Positions 22,394-30,575 of a stretch of DNA of 40,909 nucleotides are shown in pieces. The stretch covers positions 1 to 40,909 of the forward strand of contig CANRLU010000007.1 of assembly GCA_947631535.1 (NCBI GenBank). Reading direction: 5' to 3'. This DNA comes from an uncultured Clostridia bacterium. Lineage in GTDB: Bacteria; Bacillota; Clostridia; Oscillospirales; Ruminococcaceae. The notes below the pieces were generated by a model. It was not told the DNA's origin, made no database searches, and was given only the letters and a program-made list of their open reading frames with translations. A program made the position numbers and the translations under genes. Position 1 is the stretch's first letter. The number at the start of each line of letters is the position of its first letter.

Positions 22394-22415
22394 GCGTTTT
22401 AGTTCCTTTTTCCCC

Positions 22416-22444
22416 TTGAATCTCTCAATAAAACGTGATATAAT
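22416..22444 (+). promoter_or_regulatory. Promoter of the pilin-like gene
   Basis: TTGAAT (22416-22421), spacer 17, TATAAT (22439-22444). The leader of about 105 bases contains a small GACCG/CGGTC hairpin (22510-22525) before the ribosome binding site. Confidence 0.78.
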
Positions 22445-22554
22445 ACATTTTAACAGCCGAAAACTCGGTGTAACTTGTATAACGGCATTATCTGAATAGG
22501 CTTATATCCGACCGTTTGGCCGGTCTATATAAAGTCATACAGGAGGAGATAATT

Positions 22555-22989
22555 GTGAAGATATTCAGAAGAAAAAAGGGCTTTACGCTTGCGGAACTGC
22601 TCATCGTCCTTGCGATAATCGCCGTCCTTACGGCTATTGCGGTCCCGCTGTTTTCCACGCAGATAGACAAAGCCCGCGAAGCGGTAGACGAGGCAAATGC
22701 CCGTTCCGCCTCCTCGATGGCGGAGGCTCATTATCTTATGAACCACATTGACGAGACTGGTCCGATCATATACTATTTCAAAATTGAGGGCAATAACCTT
22801 GTGATAGCCGGACACTCGGCACCCTCAACTTCGTCCGCCGGATATGAAGACGCCGAAAAAGACTGCAAGCTCGGCGGAGCGGCATCGGCGAGCGAAGATT
22901 TTGCGCAATCTAAAAAATATTCGGGCAAACCGCTCACCGTAACGGTTGAGGACGGAAAAATCACAAACAGTTGGCTTGATGGAGAGTAA
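22555..22989 (+). CDS. Type IV pilin-like protein with prepilin leader
   Basis: 144 residues from GTG 22555, set by GGAGGAG eight bases upstream. The N-terminus KIFRRKKGFTLAELLIVLAI is a classic class III leader: a short basic leader, cleavage after Gly, methylated Phe, Glu at +5, then a hydrophobic helix. The remaining 100 residues form a small soluble head with no cysteine pair evident apart from a single Cys. No prepilin peptidase, assembly ATPase or other pilin is near, so the assembly machinery must be elsewhere. It could be a minor pseudopilin or a competence-type pilin. It has its own promoter and terminator, thus a single-gene unit. The head does not match a family I know. Confidence 0.85.
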   Translation: MKIFRRKKGFTLAELLIVLAIIAVLTAIAVPLFSTQIDKAREAVDEANARSASSMAEAHYLMNHIDETGPIIYYFKIEGNNLVIAGHSAPSTSSAGYEDAEKDCKLGGAASASEDFAQSKKYSGKPLTVTVEDGKITNSWLDGE

Positions 22990-23000
22990 AAGAATTTCGG

Positions 23001-23039
23001 GGGCGGGGCAGTTTTAAAATTGCCGCGCCCTCTTTTTGT
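23001..23039 (+). terminator. Terminator of the pilin-like gene
   Basis: GGGCGGGGCAGTTTT (23001-23015) pairs with the following AAAATTGCCGCGCCC (23016-23030) with one mismatch, then TCTTTTTGTT. Confidence 0.88.
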
Positions 23040-23051
23040 TGAGGTGTTGTT

Positions 23052-23201
23052 ATGCCGATAGCTTCGCTTAGTCCCGTGCTTGCGGTCTATTTTTCGGTGC
23101 TCGCATTTGCGGCGGGCGGATATCTTACAAAGCGTGTGCGGAAATCAACGCTTACCTTTTCACTATTGCAAAGCTCGGCAAAATATGTTATCTTTTTATA
23201 A
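23052..23201 (+). CDS. Possible 49-residue single-pass membrane peptide
   Basis: ATG 23052 follows GAGG by about seven bases, and the frame is open for 49 codons. It encodes one hydrophobic stretch (LSPVLAVYFSVLAFAAGGYL) followed by KRVRK and a neutral tail. It lies after the pilin terminator without a visible promoter of its own, and its end overlaps the promoter of the oxidoreductase gene (23166-23194). It may be a remnant or chance frame; I report it because of the ribosome binding site and the membrane-like sequence. Confidence 0.3.
   Translation: MPIASLSPVLAVYFSVLAFAAGGYLTKRVRKSTLTFSLLQSSAKYVIFL
23166..23194 (+). promoter_or_regulatory. Promoter of the oxidoreductase gene
   Basis: TTGCAA (23166-23171), spacer 17, TATCTT (23189-23194). 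Confidence 0.55.
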
Positions 23202-23252
23202 AACACACGGAACATGGCGCGTTTTTAGCGTCGGGACTGAAAGGAGTAAATT

Positions 23253-24215
23253 ATGTTCAGTTATGCAATAATGGGTGCGGGCGGGATATCCGCCAAGTTC
23301 TGCGACGCGGTCCGAAGGATCCCCGATTGCAGGGTGGTTGCCGTTTCGAGCAAGTCTTTGGAGCGCGCCGAGACATTCGCAAAGCGCGAGGGTATTCCCG
23401 CTGCATACGGGAGTTATACCGAGATGCTCGAGCGCGAAAAGCCGGACTGCGTATACATCGGGGCCGACACCGGCTCGCATTTCAGGCTCACGATGCTCTG
23501 CCTTGAGCACGGCGTGCCGGTGCTCTGCGAAAAGGCGATGTTCTGCACGTCGGAAGACGCAAGGGCAGCCATTGAAAAGTCGCGTCAGAGCGGCATGTTT
23601 ATGATGGAGGCGATGTGGAGCTACTTCCTTCCCGCGATAAAAACCGCCAAAAGCTGGGCGGACGGCGGCAGGATAGGAAGGATATACCGCTCGGAGTGCG
23701 CGCTCGGCTTTAAGGCCTCGGACCACCCCGGGAACAGATATTTCAACACCTCTCTCGGCGGAGGAGCCGCCTATGACCTTGGGGTTTACGCCTACGACCT
23801 CACCACTCTTATGCTCGGCCACGACTACGAGGAGATCTCGGTGAGCGTCCTAAAGCACGAGAGCGGCGTGGACGGCTTCGACCAGTTCACTGCGAGATAC
23901 AAAGACTGCATTTCGAGCATGACCGCAAGCATTATCGGCCCGCTCGAGGAAAGGCTCATACTTTACGGCGAAAAGGGCAGGATAATCGTTCCGTCGTCGC
24001 ATTTCGCCTCGAGGGCGATACTCCTTGACGAAAAGGGGAACGTCGCTGACGAATTTATCGACCGCAAGACCGAAAACGGCTTCGTATATGAAGTAAAAGA
24101 GGCTATGGACTGCGTTCTTGCCGGAAAGACCGAGAGCGATACAGTCCCGCACAGGCTCACGCTCGAGACCGCGGGGATATACGACATTGTGAACGAAAAG
24201 CTGCGGAAGATGTAA
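23253..24215 (+). CDS. Gfo/Idh/MocA family oxidoreductase
   Basis: 320 residues, AAAGGAG before ATG. An N-terminal Rossmann domain (IMGAGGISAKFCDAV, residues 5-19) binds NAD(P); the conserved EKP is EKA here (VPVLCEKAMF). A C-terminal alpha/beta substrate domain follows, with YRSECALGFKASDHPGNRYF and GGGAAYDLGVYAYD. These enzymes oxidise or reduce sugars, inositols and related alcohols; the sequence is closest in feel to the dihydrodiol dehydrogenase-like branch, so the substrate cannot be told. It stands alone with its own promoter, without sugar transport or kinase genes beside it. Confidence 0.9.
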   Translation: MFSYAIMGAGGISAKFCDAVRRIPDCRVVAVSSKSLERAETFAKREGIPAAYGSYTEMLEREKPDCVYIGADTGSHFRLTMLCLEHGVPVLCEKAMFCTSEDARAAIEKSRQSGMFMMEAMWSYFLPAIKTAKSWADGGRIGRIYRSECALGFKASDHPGNRYFNTSLGGGAAYDLGVYAYDLTTLMLGHDYEEISVSVLKHESGVDGFDQFTARYKDCISSMTASIIGPLEERLILYGEKGRIIVPSSHFASRAILLDEKGNVADEFIDRKTENGFVYEVKEAMDCVLAGKTESDTVPHRLTLETAGIYDIVNEKLRKM

Positions 24216-24276
24216 AAAAGCACCGGAACGACGATTAAGATATGCGGTAAAGCGGAATTTGTACAGGTGAGTGAAA

Positions 24277-24792
24277 ATGGTTACAAAACATGTTATAGTC
24301 CTGCCCTATGATAAGGTCTGGGAACAGAATTTTATAAAAATAAAAGATGAGATTCAAAATGCTCTTGGCAAATTGTCACTGGGTATTGAGCATGTCGGCA
24401 GCACTTCTGTGCGAGGGCTGTCTGCAAAACCGATTATCGATATTGACGTTATCATAAAAGATTACTCTTTGTTCAATGACGTAGTTGCCGCTTTGAATAG
24501 TATTGGTTACCGCCATGAAGGAAATCTTGGCATTATCGGGCGGGAAGCGTTCGATTATGACGGTAAAGATCATTTGCAGAAACACCATCTATATGTTTGT
24601 CCACAAGATTCTGCAGAACTAAAAAGGCACATTGCTTTTAGGGACTATTTGCGTTCCCATCCCGAAGCTGTATGTGAATACAGCCGCGTCAAAGAAGAAG
24701 GGGCAGCGCTCTATCCGTATGATATGGAGAAATATATCGAACACAAGTCTCCCTTTATCGAGAGAATATACAGGGAAATAGGGATATGGTAA
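24277..24792 (+). CDS. GrpB/UPF0157 family protein (nucleotidyltransferase fold)
   Basis: 171 residues from ATG 24277 with AGGTGAG upstream; in-frame GTG 24271 is the alternative. Family motifs are VLPYDKVWEQNFIKIKDEI (about 8-26), IEHVGSTSVRGLSAKPIIDI (38-57), HHLYVCP and LKRHIAFRDYLRSHPEA (113-129). The central GST-(x)n-DID pattern is that of nucleotidyltransferases; the substrate is not known. Base and codon use differ from the neighbours: far more A/T at third positions (for example TTGTTC, AATGAC, AGTATTGG), suggesting recent transfer. It forms a single gene with a shared terminator against the ABC operon. Confidence 0.9.
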   Translation: MVTKHVIVLPYDKVWEQNFIKIKDEIQNALGKLSLGIEHVGSTSVRGLSAKPIIDIDVIIKDYSLFNDVVAALNSIGYRHEGNLGIIGREAFDYDGKDHLQKHHLYVCPQDSAELKRHIAFRDYLRSHPEAVCEYSRVKEEGAALYPYDMEKYIEHKSPFIERIYREIGIW

Positions 24793-24820
24793 ATTCCAGT
24801 TTATCGAAAATATAAACCGA

Positions 24821-24847
24821 AAAAGCATCGGTTCGCCCGATGCTTTT
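24821..24847. terminator. Bidirectional terminator between GrpB and the ABC operon
   Basis: AAAAGCATCGG (24821-24831) pairs with CCGATGCTTTT (24837-24847); A and T runs on both sides serve both strands. Confidence 0.88.
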
Positions 24848-24859
24848 GCTTTGTCCGAT

Positions 24860-25432
24860 TTACAGATGCATCACCCTGCACCCGAGCGCCTCCGCCTCTT
24901 CGGGGGAGTGGGTCACGAGTATGAGAGTTTTGCCCTCGGCGGCCTTTGACACCGCCTCCGTCACCCTCGGCAGGGTCTCGGAGTCTATTCCCTTAAACGG
25001 CTCGTCGAGTACGAATATGTCCGGCTCCGAGAGTATCATTCTTGCCGTCGCTACCCTGCGGCGCTCTCCGCCCGAAAGCTCGTTCACCGGCTTTTTCGAG
25101 AGCTCTTTTGTTATGCCGAGCGAGTCGAGCACGGCCTGTATCCTGCCTTCGTCTGAGCCTTTTTTTAGAACTATCCGACAGTTGACGAAGGCCGTCAGCG
25201 GTTCCACGAGCCTGTCCTCCTGAAAGACCGCCCCGAAGCGCCTGCGCTCCGAAAACGATATGCTGCCCGAATCGGGCTTTATGAGCCCCATTATTATGTT
25301 TATGAGCGTGGTTTTTCCCGCGCCGGAGCGCCCCATTATCGCGAGCCGCCCGCCGTCGGGGATCTCGAGGCCCAGACCGCTTATCACCTGCTGATCTCCG
25401 TAGGATTTCGATATGTTTTCGAGCCTTATCAT
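24860..25432 (-). CDS. ABC transporter ATPase (nitrate/sulfonate/taurine type)
   Basis: 190 residues, shorter than the usual 240-260 of SsuB/TauB-like proteins; the C-terminal extension is missing. Walker A GRSGAGKT (about 34-41), Q loop AVFQEDRL, signature LSGGERRR, Walker B FVLDEPFKG and H loop VTHSPEEA are all present, so it should be active. It would power import through the permease whose stop it overlaps by four bases. It is the last gene of the four-gene operon with a Crp-like regulator. Substrate unknown. Confidence 0.88.
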   Translation of the reverse strand: MIRLENISKSYGDQQVISGLGLEIPDGGRLAIMGRSGAGKTTLINIIMGLIKPDSGSISFSERRRFGAVFQEDRLVEPLTAFVNCRIVLKKGSDEGRIQAVLDSLGITKELSKKPVNELSGGERRRVATARMILSEPDIFVLDEPFKGIDSETLPRVTEAVSKAAEGKTLILVTHSPEEAEALGCRVMHL

Positions 25433-26214
25433 CTTCCCGCCCCCTCGATCTTTCTCTGTATAAGCTTAAGAACAAGCATAAACAGCTTCTCGAACACCGT
25501 GCTCGCGAGGATTATTACCGCCGTCCAGGCCAAGAGGTCGCCGGTCTCGAAATAGAGCTTCGCGCGGTAGAGCATTTCTCCGACTGAGCCCGTGGATATC
25601 CCTATGACCTCTGCCGCTATGCCGCTCTTCCAGCAGAGACCGAGCGCTACCGAGCAGCCCGAGCAGAGAAAAGGAAGTATCTGCGGGAAGTAGATGTAAA
25701 TAAGCTTTTTCGCGGGGCTTATCCCGAAGACCTTCGCCATTTCGGTGAGCTTTATGTCGGTATGGTCTATCCCTTCGAGGACGTTGAGATATATCACTGG
25801 AAAGACCATAAGAAACGATATGAAAACGCTTAGGTTTCGGCTCCCGAACCATATTATCGCGAGGATTATGAACGACGCCACCGGCGTAGCCTTTATGACC
25901 GAGGTTATCGGCTGCAGAAGTATCCTTACGACCTGAAATTTTGAGGATATTACCGCGCAGACGATCCCCGAAAGCAGCGCCGCGAAGAATCCCGAGAGTA
26001 TTCTTAACGACGAAAACGCCACAGCCGAACGGAATTCGGGAGTGACGCAGAGCTCTAAGAGCCGCCGGAACGCCTTGTAGGGCGAGCAGATTATAAGCTC
26101 GCTTCCGACGGCGCGCGCCAGCGCCTCCCAGACGATTATCCAGAAGGCGACGGCAAGCGCTTTGTATATATACTTCTTTTTGTAATCAGCTTTCGGTGTG
26201 GTAGAAGCTTTCAT
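25429..26214 (-). CDS. ABC transporter permease (SsuC/TauC type)
   Basis: 261 residues with about six membrane helices. The binding-protein-dependent transport signature with EAA-like loop lies around ELTEMAKVFGISPAKKLIYI and LGLCWKSGIAAEVIGIS, and WIIVWEALARAVGSELIICSP resembles the N-terminus of sulfonate/nitrate/taurine permeases. Its first 29 bases overlap the end of the binding protein gene, and its end overlaps the ATPase start by four bases, so the three are tightly coupled. GGCGGAG precedes the ATG. The family imports sulfonates, nitrate, cyanate or thiamine precursors; no neighbour settles which. Confidence 0.88.
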   Translation of the reverse strand: MKASTTPKADYKKKYIYKALAVAFWIIVWEALARAVGSELIICSPYKAFRRLLELCVTPEFRSAVAFSSLRILSGFFAALLSGIVCAVISSKFQVVRILLQPITSVIKATPVASFIILAIIWFGSRNLSVFISFLMVFPVIYLNVLEGIDHTDIKLTEMAKVFGISPAKKLIYIYFPQILPFLCSGCSVALGLCWKSGIAAEVIGISTGSVGEMLYRAKLYFETGDLLAWTAVIILASTVFEKLFMLVLKLIQRKIEGAGR

Positions 26215-27277
26215 CGGGAAGTTCTCCGCCGACAGAGGTCGGGTCGCTGTTGTAGAGGACTGTCAGGTAATTTTCGACGTTGGTCTTCATATCCTCGCCG
26301 GTCATAAAGACGATGTTGCAGTAGGGAATAGCCTTTTTCGCGACGGGCGCCTTTACGATGTCGTATTTTTCGACGAGCGCTGCGGCGTCGTCAACGTTGG
26401 CGTTTACATATTCCACCGAGGCGGCGTAGTCGCTCATAAACTGCGCGACGGTCTCGGGGTTCTGCTCCAAGAAATCGCTTCTCACGACGGTTACGCCGGT
26501 GACGAGCTGGCTGCCGTCGATCTTATTCCACTCTTCGGTGAGGTCGAAGACGATGCGCAGGTTCTCGTTCTGGGTCATCGCCACGGTGACGTAGGGCTGC
26601 GGGAGGACCGCTATCGCGTCGGTCGATTCAGCCATCTTCGCCGCTACTTCGGTGGCTTCCGAGAGGTATTCGATGTTCACGTCGTTCACGGGGTCGATGC
26701 CGTTCTGCGTCAGGATGTAGTTGAGGACGTATTCGGGGGTGGTACCCTTGCCGGTGGAGTAGATGGTCTTGCCCTTGAGGTCGGCTATAGATGCGAGGGG
26801 GTCTTCGGTATTTACGGCGGACTCGGGGTCGAACGCCGAGAGAACGTAGAGCACTCCCAAGGTGTTGATGCCTACGACCTTTATGCCTTTTTCGGTCTTC
26901 TTGTAGAGGACGGAGGCGAGGTTGCAGGGGATATTTGCGGCGTCGATGTCGCCGTTTACCAAAAGCCCGACAATTTCATCGGCGGTGCCGAAGATCTGAA
27001 CGTCGTATTTGTTTTCGGTGAGGCCGTTGTCCGAGTCGTCCATAAGCTTTACCATCCCTATGGTGGTCGGACCCTTGAGCGAGGCTATTTTCATCTCGCC
27101 GGCTTCGGCAGGGGCCTCGGTCTTGCCGGAGGAGTCGGCGTTGTCTTCGGGCTGGGCTTCGCCGGTCTGAACAGGTTCGGTCACGTCTGAGCCGTTATCG
27201 GCGTCGCCGCAGGCGGCGAACACCGTGAGTGTGAGCATAAGCGCGATAATTACCGCTAAGATTTTTCTGAGATTCAT
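26186..27277 (-). CDS. ABC transporter substrate-binding lipoprotein (NMT1/SsuA-like)
   Basis: 363 residues. Lipoprotein signal ends in VFAAC (Cys22), followed by an acidic linker. The binding fold has the NMT1/THI5-like start IASLKGPTTIGMVKLMDD, DEIVGLLVNGDIDAANIPCN, and DLKGKTIYSTGKGTTPEYVL. These proteins capture small anionic or thiamine-precursor ligands outside the cell. ATG 27277 overlaps the regulator stop by four bases, with AAAGGAAAA upstream. The ligand cannot be told from the sequence. The C-terminal part overlaps the permease start. It probably delivers to the permease and ATPase downstream. Confidence 0.9.
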   Translation of the reverse strand: MNLRKILAVIIALMLTLTVFAACGDADNGSDVTEPVQTGEAQPEDNADSSGKTEAPAEAGEMKIASLKGPTTIGMVKLMDDSDNGLTENKYDVQIFGTADEIVGLLVNGDIDAANIPCNLASVLYKKTEKGIKVVGINTLGVLYVLSAFDPESAVNTEDPLASIADLKGKTIYSTGKGTTPEYVLNYILTQNGIDPVNDVNIEYLSEATEVAAKMAESTDAIAVLPQPYVTVAMTQNENLRIVFDLTEEWNKIDGSQLVTGVTVVRSDFLEQNPETVAQFMSDYAASVEYVNANVDDAAALVEKYDIVKAPVAKKAIPYCNIVFMTGEDMKTNVENYLTVLYNSDPTSVGGELPDESFYHTES

Positions 27278-27921
27278 TTTTGAGTTTTCCTTTCGATCGA
27301 AAAATTGTCGTTAAGGCATACCGTACCGCCGGCAGAGGTTATCCGGCCGGAGGCTTCGAGCGCGCCAAACGCCCGAAACAGGCTTGAACGGGAAATTCCG
27401 AGCTGCCTTGCGAGCTCGTCTTTCGTGACGCCGAGCTTGACTATGCCGTCTTTCTGGCAGGAGCCGAAATAGTGCATAAGCCTTTCGGTGCAGTCGGGGA
27501 TCGAGAGCAGACTCAGGCGTTCGGCAAGATAGAGCATCTTTTTGTTGCAGAGCCTCACATATCTGTACATAAGCCCGCTGTCTTCGGCGAGGAGCCGTGC
27601 GAATTCCTCTTTGGGAATGTAGAGCACTGAAGTTTTTACCTTGGCGGTGAGCTTTGTGGGCATGCGCTTATTCACGAATATGTTGCATATCCCGAATTCT
27701 CCGCCCCGCTTCATCACCGATACCGAGCCGGAATCGGAGGAATTTACCTCGAGCGCGCCGGACAACACTATCCCCACGCAGTCTACTCCGTTGAGGTATT
27801 CTCCCGCTTCTTCGCCGCGCCGAAAAGTCACTACCGACCCTCCGCGCACCGAAGACGGGTCCACCCCGCAAAAAAGCTCGGAATCGTTGAAAGCGGCCGC
27901 CGCAGATGAAGTTAAGTTCAA
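27274..27921 (-). CDS. Crp/Fnr-family transcriptional regulator
   Basis: 215 residues from TTG 27921, fixed by GGGAGG eight bases upstream; the longer frame to 28020 runs through the promoter. An N-terminal cyclic-nucleotide-binding-type barrel (about 20-120, GIVLSGALEVNSSDSGSVSV and GGEFGICNIF) joins a helix-turn-helix of the Crp type (VTKDELARQLGISRSSLFRA). The cysteines are not spaced as in the Fe-S cluster of Fnr. It is the first gene of an operon with a binding protein, a permease and an ATPase, and so is likely to control that transporter, and possibly itself, in response to a small ligand. Confidence 0.88.
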   Translation of the reverse strand: MNLTSSAAAAFNDSELFCGVDPSSVRGGSVVTFRRGEEAGEYLNGVDCVGIVLSGALEVNSSDSGSVSVMKRGGEFGICNIFVNKRMPTKLTAKVKTSVLYIPKEEFARLLAEDSGLMYRYVRLCNKKMLYLAERLSLLSIPDCTERLMHYFGSCQKDGIVKLGVTKDELARQLGISRSSLFRAFGALEASGRITSAGGTVCLNDNFSIERKTQK

Positions 27922-27978
27922 AATACAGACCTCCCGTTCATCGGGACCGTGATAATTATAGTGCCCCAATGTGTGTAA

Positions 27979-28008
27979 ATTATAACGCATTTTAAAACAA
28001 ACTGTAAA
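27979..28008 (-). promoter_or_regulatory. Promoter of the regulator/ABC operon
   Basis: Minus-strand -35 TTTACA (28003-28008), spacer 18, -10 TATAAT (27979-27984). A second TATAAT follows closer to the gene. This places the real start codon downstream. Confidence 0.6.
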
Positions 28009-28073
28009 TATTCGTCTCAAATGATACTATTTTTTAAATTTTTTGTCAAGAGCAAAAAAAGTGTAAAAAGGTC

Positions 28074-28102
28074 TTGAAAAATAGAGAACGGTGTGGTATA
28101 AT
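28074..28102 (+). promoter_or_regulatory. Sigma-A promoter of the aminopeptidase gene
   Basis: TTGAAA (28074-28079), spacer 17, TATAAT (28097-28102) with extended -10 TGG. Shares 18 exact bases with the ABC exporter promoter (6000-6017). Confidence 0.85.
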
Positions 28103-28178
28103 TCAACTGTTGGCAAAAACTGGGACTTTATCCGTTTAAAGTCCAACGGCGATATCATTATAGACGGAGGTATGAAAA

Positions 28179-29408
28179 ATGAAAAAATCAACCATTAAAA
28201 AGTACGCAAGACTTATAGTGCGCGTTGGAGCCAACGTCCAGAAGGGTCAGAGCGTTGTTATAAGCTGCGCGGTCGAGCAGGCCGACTTCTGCGCCCTCGT
28301 TGTTGACGAGTGCTACAGAGCCGGAGCAAAATACGTAACGGTCAACTGGTCGAGCGATAAGGTCACAAGGCTGCATTACCGCAACGAAAGCATAAGGACT
28401 CTTTCCACCGTCCTCAAGTGGCAGGAAGAAAAGATAAAGTGGATGTCGGAAGAACTTCCCTGCCGCATACACATAGTTTCGGAAGACCCCGACGGCTTAA
28501 AGGGCATAAACCCCGCAAAGATGCAGAAGGTATCGGTCAATACATATAAGGTCACAAAGAAGTATTCCCAAGCTATGGAGTCGAGGCACCAGTGGACGAT
28601 AGCCGCCGTTCCGGGCGAGGCCTGGGCAAAGAAGGTGTTCCCCGGGCTGCGTAAGAGCCAGGCTGTTGAGAAGCTCTGGCAGGCTATTCTGGAGAGCGTT
28701 TACGTCACCGACGACAACGACCCGATAGCCGTTTGGGAAAAGGTCAACGCCGACTTCAAGGAGCGCTGCGAAAAGCTCAACGAAGACAGGTTCGAGTATC
28801 TGCACTACACTTCGTCTAACGGCACCGACTTCAAGTGCTGGCTTATGCCGGAGTCGAAGTGGTGCGGCGGCGGGGAGACCGATTTAAACGGCCACTTCTT
28901 CAACCCGAATATGCCTACTATAGAGGTATTCACCACCCCGAAGAAGGGCAAGGCCGAGGGAAAAGTGGTATCCACAAAGCCGCTTTCCTACCGCGGTCAG
29001 CTCATCGAGAACTTCTCGATAACTTTTAAGGACGGCAAAGCGGTCTCCTGCGAGGCCGAAAAGGGCAAGGAGGCTCTTGAAAAGATCATTTCCGCCGACG
29101 AGGGCTCCTGCATGATAGGCGAGCTCGCGCTGGTTCCGCAGGATTCCCCGATAAGCAACCAGAATATCCTCTATTACGAGACTCTGTTCGACGAAAACGC
29201 AAGCTGCCATATCGCCCTTGGCAGGGGCTACCGCGAGTGCGTTGACGGCTACGCCGATATGACCCCCGAGCAGCTCTCGGAGCTCGGCGTAAACGAGTCG
29301 ATGGTGCATGTGGACTTTATGGTGGGTTCGCCCGACATGTCGATAGTCGGCCACACGTTCGACGGCAAAGACATTCAGATATTCAAGGACGGCAACTTCG
29401 TCATCTGA
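28179..29408 (+). CDS. M29-family aminopeptidase (AmpS/PepS type)
   Basis: 409 residues, typical length; GACGGAGG before ATG. M29 enzymes are cytoplasmic metallo-aminopeptidases with two metal ions. Putative metal ligands: Glu in PTIEVFTTP, Glu in MIGELALVPQDSPIS, His in CHIALGRGY, and His/Asp in VHVDFMVGSPDM near the C-terminus. The N-terminal domain (KYARLIVRVGANVQKGQSVV) matches the family. It removes N-terminal residues from short peptides; the peptide-type ABC operon that follows on the same strand would supply substrates. A terminator separates the two units, and its promoter is shared in sequence with the exporter at 6 kb. Confidence 0.92.
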   Translation: MKKSTIKKYARLIVRVGANVQKGQSVVISCAVEQADFCALVVDECYRAGAKYVTVNWSSDKVTRLHYRNESIRTLSTVLKWQEEKIKWMSEELPCRIHIVSEDPDGLKGINPAKMQKVSVNTYKVTKKYSQAMESRHQWTIAAVPGEAWAKKVFPGLRKSQAVEKLWQAILESVYVTDDNDPIAVWEKVNADFKERCEKLNEDRFEYLHYTSSNGTDFKCWLMPESKWCGGGETDLNGHFFNPNMPTIEVFTTPKKGKAEGKVVSTKPLSYRGQLIENFSITFKDGKAVSCEAEKGKEALEKIISADEGSCMIGELALVPQDSPISNQNILYYETLFDENASCHIALGRGYRECVDGYADMTPEQLSELGVNESMVHVDFMVGSPDMSIVGHTFDGKDIQIFKDGNFVI

Positions 29409-29424
29409 TAAAACCGCATAAATC

Positions 29425-29456
29425 GCGGCTCTCCGGCTTACGGAGGGCCGCTTTTG
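29425..29456 (+). terminator. Terminator of the aminopeptidase gene
   Basis: GCGGCTCTCCG (29425-29435) pairs with CGGAGGGCCGC (29441-29451), allowing one G-T pair, then TTTTG. Confidence 0.85.
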
Positions 29457-29510
29457 CAATATTGCCCAAAAACTGCGCTTTTGCCGCGGCTATTTCTGTG
29501 AGCGCGGGGC

Positions 29511-29539
29511 TTGCGTTTTTCGCAAAACTGTAGTAATAT
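29511..29539 (+). promoter_or_regulatory. Possible promoter of the peptide ABC operon
   Basis: TTGCGT (29511-29516), spacer 17, TAATAT (29534-29539), 65 bases before the first gene. Both hexamers are imperfect. Confidence 0.42.
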
Positions 29540-29603
29540 GTTGAGTGAAATCTGATTTTTAAGTTACGGATTTAAACCGTAAAAGCCGAAAGGTGGCAAA
29601 GGA

Positions 29604-30575
29604 ATGAAAAAGCGCGGCGGGCTGGCCTCTTATATACTCGGCAGGATAGCTGCCTTTGTTATGACCCTCTTTGCGGTCTCGCTGCTGATATTCTTCCTCG
29701 AAAGGCTTTCGGGAGTAGACCCCGTGGCGGTAGTTCTCGGCGGCAAGCGCGCCAACGAAGAGACCATAGCACTTTTGAGGGAGCGCTTCGGGCTCGACCT
29801 GCCCTTGTGGCAGCAATACCTCAGATGGGTCGCGGGCATGCTCAGGGGCGATTTCGGGCTCGACTTCAACTATCAGCAGCCCGTCTGGTCGCTGATTCTT
29901 CCCCGCCTCGGGATAACCCTGCCTCTCATTTTGATGGCGTCGCTGATAACGGTAGCGGTATCGGTGCCCGTCGGGGTGGTGTGCGCGGTAAAGCAGGGCA
30001 AAGCCGCCGACACTGCGCTCTCCGCGCTCTGCCTTGCGGGGGTCAGCTGCCCGGGGTTCTTTGTCTCGATGCTCGCGATAGCCGTTATTTCGCGGATAGC
30101 CCCCTCGGTGAGGTTCACGGGCTCGTTCTCGGGCTTCTCGGGAATGATGGAAAGGCTGCTTCTGCCGGCGGTGTGCATCGCCCTCGGAATGATAGCCCTC
30201 GGCGCAAGGGTGATCCGCTCGAAGATGATAACCGAGCTCGATTCCGACTACGTTCTCTTTGCCCGCGCCGGAGGCATAAGCGAGCGCAAGGTTGTGTTCT
30301 CAAAGGCTTTAAAGAGCTGCATAATCCCGTATTCCTCGGTTATGTCGATACAGATAGGCTCGCTTCTGGTGGGAGCCGTTACGGTCGAGGAGGTATTTTC
30401 GCTCCAAGGACTTGGCTCGCTGCTCATTGACTCGATTCAGGGCTCGAACTACCCCGTAACTCAGGCTATAACTATGATAACGGTGTTCTTCTTCCTGCTG
30501 CTCACGACGGCGGTTGATATTATAATCGCGGCGGTCGATCCGAGAGTGAGAAAGGGGGAGGCTTCATATGAATAA
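29604..30575 (+). CDS. Peptide/nickel-type ABC transporter permease (DppB-like)
   Basis: 323 residues, about six helices. The N-terminus YILGRIAAFVMTLFAVSLLI followed by FGLDLPLWQQYLRWVAGMLRGDFGLDF is the DppB/OppB/NikB pattern. The transport loop has LGARVIRSKMITELDSDYVL then ARAGGISERKV. One of two permeases that form the channel; it overlaps the next gene by eight bases. In this family the substrates are di- and oligopeptides or nickel. The aminopeptidase before it favours peptides, but this is context only. AAAGGTGG and AAAGGA lie before the ATG. Confidence 0.92.
   Translation: MKKRGGLASYILGRIAAFVMTLFAVSLLIFFLERLSGVDPVAVVLGGKRANEETIALLRERFGLDLPLWQQYLRWVAGMLRGDFGLDFNYQQPVWSLILPRLGITLPLILMASLITVAVSVPVGVVCAVKQGKAADTALSALCLAGVSCPGFFVSMLAIAVISRIAPSVRFTGSFSGFSGMMERLLLPAVCIALGMIALGARVIRSKMITELDSDYVLFARAGGISERKVVFSKALKSCIIPYSSVMSIQIGSLLVGAVTVEEVFSLQGLGSLLIDSIQGSNYPVTQAITMITVFFFLLLTTAVDIIIAAVDPRVRKGEASYE

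Noticed and set aside
21723-22400. CRISPR array or tmRNA in the repeat-rich region after tRNA-Pro
   Set aside because: The repeats are two to three, of differing length and spacing, with no spacer pattern; no tmRNA tag frame or paired ends could be found.
26198-27190. 330-codon plus-strand frame opposite the binding-protein gene
   Set aside because: Antisense shadow; Gly/Val/Asp-rich without any domain.
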